This document shows positions 24,637-34,590 of a stretch of 64,000 nucleotides of DNA, in pieces. Source of the stretch: JAWPMT01 sp965601475 (GTDB taxonomy: Bacteria > Bacteroidota > Bacteroidia > Cytophagales > Cyclobacteriaceae); assembly GCA_965601475.1 (NCBI GenBank), contig OZ271832.1, positions 6,014,001 to 6,078,000 of the forward strand, in the 5' to 3' direction. The position numbers and the translations under genes are program-made. Position 1 is the first letter of the stretch, and each line of letters starts with the position of its first letter. The notes under the pieces are model-generated. The model was not told the DNA's origin, did not search any database, and saw only the letters and a program-made list of their open reading frames with translations.

Positions 24637-26497
24637 TTGCCGCTCGTGCGACCTCGACGTTTTCTGCTTTTGCTAATTCCACCTCTTCAGGCAGGTTTGA
24701 CTCTGGCGTCTCAGACAGGGGTATGTGCTGAGGTATAAAGTCATCTTTTGCGTTAGGCTTGCTATAATCGTAAGCCCATCTGTACACCTTTGGAATCGCT
24801 CCTACCCAATTGCCATGTTCAGGAAAACGGGGTGTTGTCCACTCCAAGGTGGTAGATTTCCAGGGATTTTCAGGAGCAAGCTTTCCTCGGAAAATACTGT
24901 AGAAGAAATTAAACAGGAATATGAATTGCGCTCCGAATGTCAAAATTGCGGCTATACTCACAAAAGAATTCAAGTCCGTGAAAGTACTGAAAGCATCAAA
25001 ACTGGTAAATGAATAGTATCTTCTCGGAAACCCAGCTATACCTATGTAGTGCAGCGGAAAGAATACCAGGTAGATTCCTACGAATGTTAACCAAAAGTGG
25101 ATATACCCCAATCGTTCATCTAACATCCTACCGAACATCTTCGGGAACCAATGATACACACCCGCAGCTAATCCGAAAGCAGAGGCACTTCCCATTACGA
25201 GGTGAAAGTGCGCAACTACGAAATAGGTATCATGCAGATTAATGTCCAGGGCCGAATTACCAAGGAAAATACCCGTAAGTCCCCCCGACACGAAGAACGA
25301 CACCAGGCCTATACTAAATAACATGGCTGGTGTAAATACGATATTACCTTTCCAGAGTGTTGTAATGTAATTGAAAGCTTTAACCGCCGAAGGTACAGCG
25401 ATGATAAGCGTCAAAAACATGAAGATGGAACCAAGAAATGGATTCATCCCTGATACAAACATGTGATGCGCCCAAACGATGAAAGAAAGGAATGCAATGG
25501 CGAGCATCGACCCAATCATAGCCCTGTACCCAAAAATTGGCTTTCTGGAATTAGTAGCAATGATTTCCGAAGTGATACCCAGTGCTGGTAGAATAACAAT
25601 ATATACCTCAGGATGCCCAAGGAACCAGAACAAGTGCTGATACAAAATTGGGCTACCGCCCATATTGGGCAATGCCTCCCCTCCTATGTAGATATCACTT
25701 AGGTAAAAACTTGTCCCAAATGACCTGTCAAATACTAGCAACAAAGCAGCAGCGAACAGAACAGGGAAAGACAATACGCCAATTACTGCAGTGATGAAGA
25801 ATGCCCATATCGTAAGTGGGAGCCTCGAAAAAGACATTCCCTCCGTCCTGAGATTTATGACCGTGGTGATATAGTTTATTCCACCCAGAAGCGATGAAGC
25901 AATGAAAAACACCATCGCGACCAACCACAAAGTCATACCCGCGGCAGATCCCTGAATTGCTTGAGGGAGGGCACTCAACGGTGGGTAAACCGTCCAACCA
26001 CCAGCCGCAGGACCAGTCTCAAGAAACAAAGACACGAACATGATGACACTGGACAAAAAGAAGAACCAGTAGGAAAGCATGTTCATGAAACCGGAAGCCA
26101 TATCCCGCGCTCCGATTTGGAGCGGTATTAAGAAATTACTAAAGGTTCCACTCAATCCGGCAGTAAGGACAAAGAAGACCATGATCGTTCCGTGCATGGT
26201 CACGAGCGCCAAATAGAACTCACTATCTAACTTACCTGCGTCGGTAATCCATTTGCCGAGGATTGGTCTCAACCATTCCAAATCCATATTCGGAAACCCT
26301 AATTGTAGTCGGAAAATCACCGACATTGCCACGCCAATGATGGCCCAAAAGATCCCGGTAATCAGGAACTGCTTGGCTATCGTTTTGTGATCAGTGGAAA
26401 AAATGTATTTTTCGATGAAGCCAAGCTCATGGTGCTCGTCATGGTGATCATCCCCATGTACCTGGTCTTTTGAAATTTCAATATCTGCTACTGACAT
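24626..26497 (-). CDS. ctaD: Cytochrome c oxidase subunit I (A-type heme-copper oxidase)
   Basis: Catalytic subunit holding heme a, heme a3 and CuB. 623 residues, twelve membrane segments. Seen: TMHGTIMVFF (heme a ligand), HPEVYIVILPALG with the His-Tyr pair of the active site, WAHHMFVSGM (CuB His pair), and HDTYFVVAHFHLVMG (heme a3 and heme a His). The Tyr in HPEVY and the K/D-channel surroundings fit the A family. The N-terminus is His-rich (HGDDHHDEHHE), which might bind copper (inference). It ends in a polar tail. Confidence 0.97.
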   Translation of the reverse strand: MSVADIEISKDQVHGDDHHDEHHELGFIEKYIFSTDHKTIAKQFLITGIFWAIIGVAMSVIFRLQLGFPNMDLEWLRPILGKWITDAGKLDSEFYLALVTMHGTIMVFFVLTAGLSGTFSNFLIPLQIGARDMASGFMNMLSYWFFFLSSVIMFVSLFLETGPAAGGWTVYPPLSALPQAIQGSAAGMTLWLVAMVFFIASSLLGGINYITTVINLRTEGMSFSRLPLTIWAFFITAVIGVLSFPVLFAAALLLVFDRSFGTSFYLSDIYIGGEALPNMGGSPILYQHLFWFLGHPEVYIVILPALGITSEIIATNSRKPIFGYRAMIGSMLAIAFLSFIVWAHHMFVSGMNPFLGSIFMFLTLIIAVPSAVKAFNYITTLWKGNIVFTPAMLFSIGLVSFFVSGGLTGIFLGNSALDINLHDTYFVVAHFHLVMGSASAFGLAAGVYHWFPKMFGRMLDERLGYIHFWLTFVGIYLVFFPLHYIGIAGFPRRYYSFTSFDAFSTFTDLNSFVSIAAILTFGAQFIFLFNFFYSIFRGKLAPENPWKSTTLEWTTPRFPEHGNWVGAIPKVYRWAYDYSKPNAKDDFIPQHIPLSETPESNLPEEVELAKAENVEVARAANEA

Positions 26498-26504
26498 GAC
26501 TGTT

Positions 26505-27593
26505 CTATCTTGTTACCTTACTTACTAACTCCTGATCAACTACTTGATCATCCTCGATGTTCTCAATTCCCAATGTTATTAATGCTTGTTCGCGGAGGTG
26601 AGCGGGCACCTGCGCCAGGTAATCAGGGTTTTGCTTCAACCAAGGCTCCTGCTCCTGCTTCCATTTCTCATAATCCGCAGGTTCATCAACCACAATAAGA
26701 TATTTCATCCCGAAGTGACCCTTGCCACATATTTTATTGCAAACCAGTTCATAGTTGAAATCCGGATTACCGGTTTCTTCTCGCATTTCCGCGGTGCTCT
26801 TGGTAGGCACGAACCAGAAACGTGTGGGCATGCCTGGAACAGCATTCATCTGCAACCTGAAATGTGGAGAATAGACACTGTGAATAACATCCCTTGCTCT
26901 GATCTTCAGCAGCACCGGCTTTCCTTTGGGGACATGAAGCTCCCTGCCGTAGAAATCATCAAACGATGCCTGATCTGAAAAATCCACACCCGAAACATTG
27001 CTCACATCAATTTTCTGGTAGTCATAGCTTCCAAGCTTCTTGTCCTTTCCCGGATATCGAACCGCCCAGGAATACTGGTATCCCATGACCTCAACCACTT
27101 CCGAGTTATCTGGAGCCTTGCCAGTAATGTCGGTCCAGGCTTTCCACCCTGTCAGTATCAAAACTGCCAGAACGACGGCAGGAACTGCTGTCCAAATGAT
27201 CTCCAGCGTATTGTTGTGAGGGTAGAAAGAAGCTTGTCGATCCTCTTTGTATTGGTACTTGTAGGCGAATCCAAATAAGAATATCTGAGTTAATACGAAG
27301 ACAAACCCTGTAATAGCCATGGTAATCCAAAAGAGCCGCTCAGTTACCAGACCATGTTCGGATGCAATTGGCTGATTGAAGCTCTCATCCAAGCCCCCAA
27401 AAGAATAGTAGAAAGAACCGATCAATCCGAATATCAGAAAGAGCATCAATAGCAATGCCTGTATTCGATTTGCACTCCCCGGACCTTTTGTGTCAGAACC
27501 TTTGATCACTTGCACCAGGGTCGTCACTCGGAAAATCGTGACCAGGATCGCAAGGACCAGAACTACCGCTACTAAAATGATTACATTAAACAT
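26505..27593 (-). CDS. ctaC: Cytochrome c oxidase subunit II with CuA site
   Basis: 362 residues. Three hydrophobic segments (residues 1-20, about 45-65 and 90-110) precede a periplasmic cupredoxin domain. The CuA site is intact: His in RDVIHSVYS and CNKICGKGHFGM, giving C-x3-C-x3-H-x2-M. There is no CxxCH, so this is an aa3-type and not a caa3-type subunit II; electrons probably come from the Act cytochromes. The first helix in front of the usual two-helix hairpin is an N-terminal addition. Followed 7 bp later by ctaD. Confidence 0.95.
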   Translation of the reverse strand: MFNVIILVAVVLVLAILVTIFRVTTLVQVIKGSDTKGPGSANRIQALLLMLFLIFGLIGSFYYSFGGLDESFNQPIASEHGLVTERLFWITMAITGFVFVLTQIFLFGFAYKYQYKEDRQASFYPHNNTLEIIWTAVPAVVLAVLILTGWKAWTDITGKAPDNSEVVEVMGYQYSWAVRYPGKDKKLGSYDYQKIDVSNVSGVDFSDQASFDDFYGRELHVPKGKPVLLKIRARDVIHSVYSPHFRLQMNAVPGMPTRFWFVPTKSTAEMREETGNPDFNYELVCNKICGKGHFGMKYLIVVDEPADYEKWKQEQEPWLKQNPDYLAQVPAHLREQALITLGIENIEDDQVVDQELVSKVTR

Positions 27594-27616
27594 CTTCTAC
27601 CTTCCTTTCTAATTTT

Positions 27617-28900
27617 TTAAATGTGATGATGCAGGCTCTCCTGCAGCATGGGGTGATTCTTACCATACAAAGGCGCTTTGGCCATCTGATTGAGCACTAC
27701 ATAGATGAATGCCCCGGCGTAGACAAACATGACTCCCAGTTCCAGGAATCCAAATCCTCCGTTCTCTCTCAAAGTACCTGGTGTAACCATTAAGTAAAAG
27801 TCCAGCCAATGGCCGATGATAATAATCGGCGCGATCACCTTGATAAACCTCGCGTGGCGCTTGGAATCTCTCGTCATCAACACCAGAAAGGGAAGTAAGA
27901 AATTAACGATAATGTTCAGAAAAAAGAGGCCACCATAATGATCGCTCTGCCACCTTTCCACGAAATAGATGGTCTCCTCCGGAATGTTGGCGTAATAGAT
28001 GAGCAAGAATTGACTGAACCAGATATAGGTCCAGAAGATCGAAAATGCGAACATGAACTTACCAAGGTCATGAACATGATTGGAATTGACGACAGAGAGA
28101 TAGCCCTTGTCCTTCAAGAGCACCACAATCAGTGCAGTGAGTGCCAGGCCAGAGACCCACCAACTAGCAAAAACATACCAACCGAACATCGTACTAAACC
28201 AGTGTGTATCAATGGACATCACCCAATCCCATGCGGACACTGATGACGATACAGCAAAGATCACCAGGAATATAGCCGACCATTTTCTCATTTGAAACCA
28301 GGTATCTGTACCTCCTGAGAGATCCTCCTGGAATGCCAACCCTCTGAGCTTTGTAAAGAAGAAGTACCAGAGCCCGAAAAAGATCACCATCCGAGCAAGA
28401 AAGAAAACAGGTGTCGAAGGATGGTCCTCCAGGGGCCAAAAGAAGAAGGCCCTTTTATCATTGATGATCTGATCGAAATCAGGGGAGGCAGGATCGTACA
28501 AAGTGTGATGAGTCCAGTGAAAAATATCATGACCCATGATGAAGAAAGAACCTAACATGAGCACTCCACCTATAGGAAGCCATGCCCCGTACGACAGGGC
28601 TATCCGCTTAAGTCCAGCAGACCAGCCCGCCTGCGCAGCATACTGGATCGCAAAAAAGGCCACACCGATAATGGCAATACCCGTGAAGAACACGTTATTG
28701 ATCCAAATATTGGCATAAAGTCTTTTGGTCCAGTGGAAGGCATGATGGCCATCTGCGGCACCATGGTCTCCTCCATGATGCCCACCCAGGTTCATCAATA
28801 CAACTCCGATAATAGCCAGCAATAGGCCTGAGGCAATGAAGATGAGCAGGTTCTTCTTGGTCTTTGCCGAAAATTCAAATCTTTCTTCTGTGATTTCCAC
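27617..28900 (-). CDS. actF: Alternative complex III subunit ActF
   Basis: Membrane subunit of the quinol:cytochrome c/oxidase oxidoreductase (alternative complex III). 427 residues with about ten membrane segments and a His-rich loop (GGHHGGDHGAADGHH) near residues 40-55. ActF resembles ActC in fold and, in known structures, lies beside it without binding a heme. Seen: FHWTKRLYANIWINN and FWPLEDHPSTPVFFLARM. It follows actE by 11 bp and precedes ctaC by 23 bp. Confidence 0.9.
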   Translation of the reverse strand: MEITEERFEFSAKTKKNLLIFIASGLLLAIIGVVLMNLGGHHGGDHGAADGHHAFHWTKRLYANIWINNVFFTGIAIIGVAFFAIQYAAQAGWSAGLKRIALSYGAWLPIGGVLMLGSFFIMGHDIFHWTHHTLYDPASPDFDQIINDKRAFFFWPLEDHPSTPVFFLARMVIFFGLWYFFFTKLRGLAFQEDLSGGTDTWFQMRKWSAIFLVIFAVSSSVSAWDWVMSIDTHWFSTMFGWYVFASWWVSGLALTALIVVLLKDKGYLSVVNSNHVHDLGKFMFAFSIFWTYIWFSQFLLIYYANIPEETIYFVERWQSDHYGGLFFLNIIVNFLLPFLVLMTRDSKRHARFIKVIAPIIIIGHWLDFYLMVTPGTLRENGGFGFLELGVMFVYAGAFIYVVLNQMAKAPLYGKNHPMLQESLHHHI

Positions 28901-28911
28901 GAATCCTTAGG

Positions 28912-29544
28912 TTACTGATTTTGCAATGTTTGTACGTAGCTGACGATCTTCCATCGATCATCTACACTTATCTGAGAAGCGTGTGCCCCCATCCTACCCT
29001 TGCCATGGGTAATGACATGAAAAACATGTCCAGGTCCTTTATCTTTCACTGCGGCAGACGTATATGAAGTAACGCCTTTATAAACCTTTCCAACAAGACC
29101 ATCTCCCTGGCCCTTGCTTCCATGACAATGCTCGCAAAATCGTTCGTACAAAATCTTCCCTTCCTTGAGAGCGACAGCATTTGAGTCATAAGGGTTAATC
29201 AAGCGCTCATCAGCCAACTCGTAATTATCCTTTTCAATATGATTGGGGAGGTACTTACCTCGGGCAATGGTATTAGGTACGGGCTCCCTCATGGTCATAC
29301 CGTGCTCATTGTATGGGTTGCTGTTGTAAAATTCGCCATGAGGCTCTTCGTCAGTCGACGCCAGCCAGCTTCCAGCCTCCTCATCCTGCACCTGTGACAA
29401 GCCTTCGTAAGGTGTGGAGTGATACATTTGTGGTGCATATTCCAGACCTGGGTTATCTCCGGAGGCAGCACAGCTCGACAATAGGATTGCCCCGACTCCG
29501 AGCCCAACCGAGCAAATCAAAAAATTGTAAAACTTTCTATTCAT
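28912..29544 (-). CDS. actE: Alternative complex III subunit ActE, monoheme c-type cytochrome lipoprotein
   Basis: From the Met at 29544 it is 210 residues with a lipoprotein signal (GAILLSSC lipobox, residue about 22), so membrane-anchored in the periplasm. One heme c site, CEHCHGSKGQGDG, is followed by a Met ligand candidate in GRMGAH. It carries electrons from ActA toward the oxidase. Two in-frame ATGs at 29577 and 29559 would start inside actD; 29544 gives a clean signal peptide and only 8 bp overlap. Confidence 0.9.
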   Translation of the reverse strand: MNRKFYNFLICSVGLGVGAILLSSCAASGDNPGLEYAPQMYHSTPYEGLSQVQDEEAGSWLASTDEEPHGEFYNSNPYNEHGMTMREPVPNTIARGKYLPNHIEKDNYELADERLINPYDSNAVALKEGKILYERFCEHCHGSKGQGDGLVGKVYKGVTSYTSAAVKDKGPGHVFHVITHGKGRMGAHASQISVDDRWKIVSYVQTLQNQ

Positions 29545-30067
29545 CGAAATTCTTTTCATTAACCTCAGAAGCACCATTCTTTTTCAAAAGTGTTTTCAAC
29601 TGACCTTGATCCAGCGCGTTCGCCCCGAGATCAATCGCCATTACATGCTTGTCATCTGTGATGCGCTCATCGAAGATTCTGGGTTTTCCCCATGGCTTCA
29701 AGTTGCTGATGACCATGAATGTACCCACCATTCCAAAGGAGGCAAGTAAGACGGTCAATTCGAAGGTGACTGGAATGAAGGAAGGAAAAGGTATATAGTC
29801 TTTTCCGCCAATGATCATTGGCCAATCAACCCCCATCATACCTATTTGCATGGTTAGGGCCAGAGAGGTACCCAACAATCCAAAAAGGAACGCCGCCACT
29901 GACATATTGGAGCGCTTATATCCCAAAGCATCCTCTATTCCGTGCACTGGATATGGAGAATAGACTTCATCAATTTTCACACCTTCGCCCCTGACGTTCT
30001 TTATGGCGTCCAGGAGGACATCTTCATCCTCATAAACACCTACAATGTATTTTTCGCCTTTTGACAT
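29537..30067 (-). CDS. actD: Alternative complex III subunit ActD (DUF3341)
   Basis: 176 residues with two membrane segments (about 57-80 and 97-120). Seen: VGVYEDEDVLLDAIKNVR, YSPYPVHGIEDALG and FIPVTFELTVLLASFGMV, all DUF3341/ActD marks. Its soluble N-terminal domain faces the cytoplasm in known complexes. One base separates it from actC. Confidence 0.92.
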   Translation of the reverse strand: MSKGEKYIVGVYEDEDVLLDAIKNVRGEGVKIDEVYSPYPVHGIEDALGYKRSNMSVAAFLFGLLGTSLALTMQIGMMGVDWPMIIGGKDYIPFPSFIPVTFELTVLLASFGMVGTFMVISNLKPWGKPRIFDERITDDKHVMAIDLGANALDQGQLKTLLKKNGASEVNEKNFDE

Positions 30068-30068
30068 C

Positions 30069-31478
30069 TTATACCAATTCCTTTTCTGTAGCTCCTGAAA
30101 CAGTTTTTGTCCCCGTACTTGCCTTCTCGCCTGTCGCCTTGATAATACTCTTAACCTCAGCCATGTTGATCACAGGAAAGAATTTGGCAAAAAGGAAGAA
30201 TGCTGTAAAGAAGAGACCAAACGTGAAAACATAGGTCCCCACGTCATAGATGGTCGGGTAGAACATGGCCCAGCTTGAGGGCAGAAAGTCCCTGTGCAAC
30301 GAAGTAACGATAATCACGAATCGCTCGAACCACATGCCGATGTTCACGACAATTGACAATACGAAAGTTGCTGCCAAATTAGTCCGTATCTTCTTGAACC
30401 AAAACAGCTGAGGTGAGATCACATTGCAAGTCATCATCGACCAGTAAGCCCACCAGTAAGGACCGCTCACGCGATTGAGAAATGCATATTGCTCAGCTTC
30501 GACGCCGGAATACCAGGCAATGAAGAGCTCAGTGATATAAGCAATACCCACAATGGAACCAGTGATGATGATGACGATATTCATCAACTCAATATGCCCA
30601 ATGGTAATGTAGTCTTCGAGTTTGTACACCTTCCGCATGACAAGCAACAGCGTGAGTACCATCGCGAATCCTGAAAAGATTGCGCCTGCCACAAAGTAGG
30701 GAGGAAAGATGGTTGTGTGCCATCCTGGAATCACCGAGGTAGCAAAGTCAAAAGATACGATTGTATGCACGGAAAGCACAAGTGGCGTAGCCAAACCTGC
30801 TAAAACCAAAGCCACCGTTTCATAGTGGTTCCAGGTTCGGGCCGCTCCTGTCCATCCAAAGCTAAGCGCACCGTATATTGCTTTTGAGATTTGATTTTTG
30901 GCTCTATCTCTAATGGTAGCGAAATCAGGAATCAGCCCAATGTACCAGAAGACCAGAGATACAGAGAAATAAGTACTAATGGCGAAAACGTCCCACAAAA
31001 GCGGCGAGTTGAAGTTCACCCACAACGAGCCGAAGGTGTTTGGTAATGGCAGCGCCCAGTAAAACCCAAGCCACGGTCTACCCATGTGCAGGACAGGGAA
31101 CATTGCCGCACAAATCACCGCAAAGATGGTCATCGCCTCAGCCGCCCTGTTGATGGACATCCTCCATCGCTGACGGAACAAGAGCAGGATCGCAGAAATC
31201 AATGTACCAGCATGCCCGATTCCAACCCACCAAACGAAGTTGGTGATATCCCAGGCCCAGCCAACAGTTTTGTTTAGTCCCCATACGCCAATACCATCCC
31301 AAAGCAATTTTGCTACTGCCAGAAAACCGGCAAAAAGCAATCCAAGCGAGACGGCCATGGCTAGCAACCACGTCTTATGCGGCTTCTCTTCCACACGTCC
31401 GGCGATATCTTCGGTGACATCGTGGAGCGATTTGCCGTTGGTAATTAGGGGGTCTCGTATTACTGATTCTGAAGTCAT
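30069..31478 (-). CDS. actC: Alternative complex III subunit ActC, NrfD-like quinol-binding protein
   Basis: 469 residues, about ten membrane segments. NrfD/PsrC family subunit that holds the menaquinol site and passes electrons to the ActB iron-sulphur clusters. Seen: WWVGIGHAGTLISAILLLFRQRWR, His in LHMGRPW, SVHTIVSFDFATSVIPGWH and FPPYFVAGAIFSG. Residue Asp in SFDFA lies where the quinone site is placed in ActC structures (family knowledge). Confidence 0.93.
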   Translation of the reverse strand: MTSESVIRDPLITNGKSLHDVTEDIAGRVEEKPHKTWLLAMAVSLGLLFAGFLAVAKLLWDGIGVWGLNKTVGWAWDITNFVWWVGIGHAGTLISAILLLFRQRWRMSINRAAEAMTIFAVICAAMFPVLHMGRPWLGFYWALPLPNTFGSLWVNFNSPLLWDVFAISTYFSVSLVFWYIGLIPDFATIRDRAKNQISKAIYGALSFGWTGAARTWNHYETVALVLAGLATPLVLSVHTIVSFDFATSVIPGWHTTIFPPYFVAGAIFSGFAMVLTLLLVMRKVYKLEDYITIGHIELMNIVIIITGSIVGIAYITELFIAWYSGVEAEQYAFLNRVSGPYWWAYWSMMTCNVISPQLFWFKKIRTNLAATFVLSIVVNIGMWFERFVIIVTSLHRDFLPSSWAMFYPTIYDVGTYVFTFGLFFTAFFLFAKFFPVINMAEVKSIIKATGEKASTGTKTVSGATEKELV

Positions 31479-31500
31479 GTAATCTAGTCTTATGTTCTAT

Positions 31501-34500
31501 TTAGGCAGGAGATGATTCAGCTGTCTCGGCTTTCTTCTCCTCATCTTTATTTCTCACTTTGGTCATGTACCAGATATTTGGCATTACCCTCAGTTCCTCC
31601 AACACATGGTAGGCTCTAGGCTCCTGCGCTTCCACACCTTTGTCCATGGCTTTGATTTGCAAGAGTTTGGAGATCTTGCTCTCCGGATCTTTCATATCCC
31701 CAAAGACCAAGGCATCAGAAGGACAGCTCTTCACACAAGCTGTTTGAACTTCGCCATCAACCGGACGTCGATTTTCCTTCTTCGCTTCCAATTTCCCTGC
31801 TTGAATGCGCTGAACACAGAAAGTGCATTTCTCCATCACCCCTCTCGCCCGGACGGTAACATCAGGGTTCAAGACCATCTTACCCAGATCATTGCTCATA
31901 GCCAAGTTGGTATCAAATTGATCGTTGTCGTGATATTTGAACCAGTTAAACCTCCTGACCTTGTACGGACAGTTATTTGCACAATATCGAGTACCAATAC
32001 ATCTGTTGTAGGTCATCTGATTCAGCCCTTCTGAGCTATGTGTAGTCGCTGCAACCGGACACACCGTTTCGCAAGGTGCGTTATTGCACTGCTGACACAT
32101 CATCGGCTGGAAGGTCACCTCCGGATTCTCAGCGGCCTCTTCCATTGCTGCCAAATCACCTTCTTCCGCATCGGTACTGTAATACCGATCAATACGGATC
32201 CAGTGCATTTCTCTTCTATTGAGGACCTCTTGCTTGCCCACAACCGGAATGTTATTCTCTGTCTGACAGGCTATGGTGCAGGTACCGCAACCTGTACAGG
32301 CATTCAGGTCAATGGCCATACCCCAATGGTGATTGGCATATTTGTGACCTTTCCACAAGGAAACTGCGGCAGGTTTCTTGAAACCTTCTGCGGTTGCAAT
32401 TCTTGGGAAATTGCGACCTGCTTGTGGGTCTTCCTGATATTTCTTCAAAATCGTCTCCTGGATCACAGTCTCCCGCCCCATGTATGTCTGAGAGGTCTGT
32501 GTCTGGGCAATCTTATACCCTTCTGAGGTTGGCACGACGTTTACGCCACTGGTAACCTTGTAGCTAACGCTTGACCCTTGATAGCTCAGGAGTGGATAAG
32601 CGTTGACTCCCACGCCATCGGCTACCCTTCCTGCTCTTTCGCGACCATAGCCAAGGGCCAATCCCATAGTATTGTAGGCTTGACCAGGTTGTGCCATTAC
32701 CGGAACGGTAATTTCACTACTCCCAACCGTCAGTGTCACAAGCTGGGTGGACATGTCACCAAATTGGATTCCCCATTCCTCAGCTTGCTTTGGAGATACT
32801 GTCAGGTAATTATCCCAACAAGCTTTGGTAATTGGATCCGGCATTTCCTGAAGCCAGGGGTTATTGGCCTGTATTCCATTTCCAATACCTGCATTGGCAT
32901 ACATCACCAATTCCAAACCGCTCCCGGCTTTCTTACTTGCCACAGCGCTTTGTGCCGCAGCCTCGGCGTCCGAATTGTAAACAGGGGACTCCGTTTCTTG
33001 CGTTGCGATGTAAACACCATCATGAAGGCATTGATCCCAAAACTGAGAGAAGTCACTCACCTCAGTGGCAAGCGGCATTACCTGCTCTTCCCAATTTGCC
33101 CGAATAAAGTCATAGTACGATACAGATGCTCCAGACCATTTCAGAAATGAGTCCTGAAACTGACGTGTATCGAAAATATTTGAAATCGCAGGTTGAGAAA
33201 GAGAATATTCCTTGGATGTGAGCTGGAAGTCGTTCCAGGCTTCAAGGTAATGACTATCTGGAGCGATGTACTGAACCAAGGCGTTGGTCTCGTCGGGCCG
33301 ATCTGAGGTAGATAGTGAGAATTTCACTTTGCTGATGGCTGATCCCAACGACGTGCCTAGTGGATGGTCATAAACTGGATTGCAATTCACGAAGAAGAGC
33401 GCATCCACTGCCCCTCCATTGATATCTGAAACCAATGTTTGGAAGGCTTCATCATTACCCTGACGAGTGTAATCCACGTTGGCGACGCTGATGGTCTGAC
33501 CATAGTTGCCAAGTGCATTGTTGATAGCGTTGACCAGAAGCTGGACACTTGAATCATTGCTACCAGACACAACCAAAGATGCCCTGGAGGCTTTCAAATC
33601 GCCTACAACCTTTTGTAAATTCTTGTTCTTCGGAGCGGTTCCGCCAACGATGGCATTGTAAAGCTCCAAAACAAACAGATCCTCTTCCGAGGCCTTTATT
33701 GGGAAGCGATAGTCGGCATTGGCCCCAGTCAAACTGAGATTGCTTTCGAAAACGTAAAGCCTCGACATATCCTTCTTGCCACCTCCGAGTTTTCGGCTTT
33801 TGGCGAATTGCTTGTTATTCAGAGCGGAATTGGCTCCGGAACCGAGGAAATCCGCGCCAAACGAAACTATGGTTTCTGCTGAGCTGTAGTCAAAAGTTGG
33901 GAAGTTGCGAACGCCAAAGCTGCTTTGGTTGGCTTCCAAAACACCGTGTGCAGACAACTGGTCATATGCCACATGTCTGAAAGACGCAAATTTTTCAGCA
34001 AACTGGCCAATAGCTTTAAGGCTACTTGGACTCGCCATGGTATTCGATACCACTGCTACACGAGATGAGGCAGGAAGTGCAGCTACAGCTTTGTCCAAAT
34101 CCTCCCACGTAACATCAGAGCCACCTTGTTGCGGCCCCTGGAATCTCTGCTTGTCATACAAGGAAAGAACAGAGGCTTCCGCTTGCGAAGTGGTTCCACC
34201 TCCACTGACACTGGACAGGGTATTCCCCTCAATCTTTATAGGACGCCCCTCCCTTGTTTTAACAACAACGCTTAGGTGGTCGCTTCCGCTCACAAAAGTA
34301 CTAGCGTAGTAATTGGCCACACCAGGATCAACGGTATCCGGCTTCCTCACCCAGGGGATGGCCTTTCTTACCGGGGCTTCACAAGCCGCCAGTGAAACAG
34401 CACCGATGCCGAATCCCATAAGCTTCAGGAAATCCCTTCGTGAGGATCCTTCACCTTCTTCATTTCCTACAGGTAAGTATTCTGGAAACTCCTTGTTTGC

Positions 34501-34569
34501 TCGTCGCGCAAATTCCTCAGTATTCTGAAGTTGCTCGAGTCCTTTCCAGTATTTCTTTTTTGAATTCAT
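31501..34569 (-). CDS. actB: Alternative complex III subunit ActB (molybdopterin-like domain fused to iron-sulphur domain)
   Basis: 1,022 residues. Begins with a Tat-type signal (SRRDFLKLMGFGIGAVSLAAC). Residues to about 730 resemble a molybdopterin oxidoreductase that has lost cofactor residues, as known for ActB. The C-terminal part carries ferredoxin-like Cys groups: CTGCGTCTIAC, CQQCNNAPCETVCP, CIGTRYCANNCP and CTFC with a later CVKSCP. These give four clusters linking quinol oxidation in ActC to the hemes of ActA. The gene ends with a charged tail. Spacing to neighbours is about 20 bp each side. Confidence 0.95.
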   Translation of the reverse strand: MNSKKKYWKGLEQLQNTEEFARRANKEFPEYLPVGNEEGEGSSRRDFLKLMGFGIGAVSLAACEAPVRKAIPWVRKPDTVDPGVANYYASTFVSGSDHLSVVVKTREGRPIKIEGNTLSSVSGGGTTSQAEASVLSLYDKQRFQGPQQGGSDVTWEDLDKAVAALPASSRVAVVSNTMASPSSLKAIGQFAEKFASFRHVAYDQLSAHGVLEANQSSFGVRNFPTFDYSSAETIVSFGADFLGSGANSALNNKQFAKSRKLGGGKKDMSRLYVFESNLSLTGANADYRFPIKASEEDLFVLELYNAIVGGTAPKNKNLQKVVGDLKASRASLVVSGSNDSSVQLLVNAINNALGNYGQTISVANVDYTRQGNDEAFQTLVSDINGGAVDALFFVNCNPVYDHPLGTSLGSAISKVKFSLSTSDRPDETNALVQYIAPDSHYLEAWNDFQLTSKEYSLSQPAISNIFDTRQFQDSFLKWSGASVSYYDFIRANWEEQVMPLATEVSDFSQFWDQCLHDGVYIATQETESPVYNSDAEAAAQSAVASKKAGSGLELVMYANAGIGNGIQANNPWLQEMPDPITKACWDNYLTVSPKQAEEWGIQFGDMSTQLVTLTVGSSEITVPVMAQPGQAYNTMGLALGYGRERAGRVADGVGVNAYPLLSYQGSSVSYKVTSGVNVVPTSEGYKIAQTQTSQTYMGRETVIQETILKKYQEDPQAGRNFPRIATAEGFKKPAAVSLWKGHKYANHHWGMAIDLNACTGCGTCTIACQTENNIPVVGKQEVLNRREMHWIRIDRYYSTDAEEGDLAAMEEAAENPEVTFQPMMCQQCNNAPCETVCPVAATTHSSEGLNQMTYNRCIGTRYCANNCPYKVRRFNWFKYHDNDQFDTNLAMSNDLGKMVLNPDVTVRARGVMEKCTFCVQRIQAGKLEAKKENRRPVDGEVQTACVKSCPSDALVFGDMKDPESKISKLLQIKAMDKGVEAQEPRAYHVLEELRVMPNIWYMTKVRNKDEEKKAETAESSPA

Positions 34570-34590
34570 AAGTTTACTAGGATACCAGAA

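Noticed and set aside
26505..27593. caa3-type oxidase (heme c on subunit II)
   Set aside because: No CxxCH is present in ctaC; only the CuA motif is seen.
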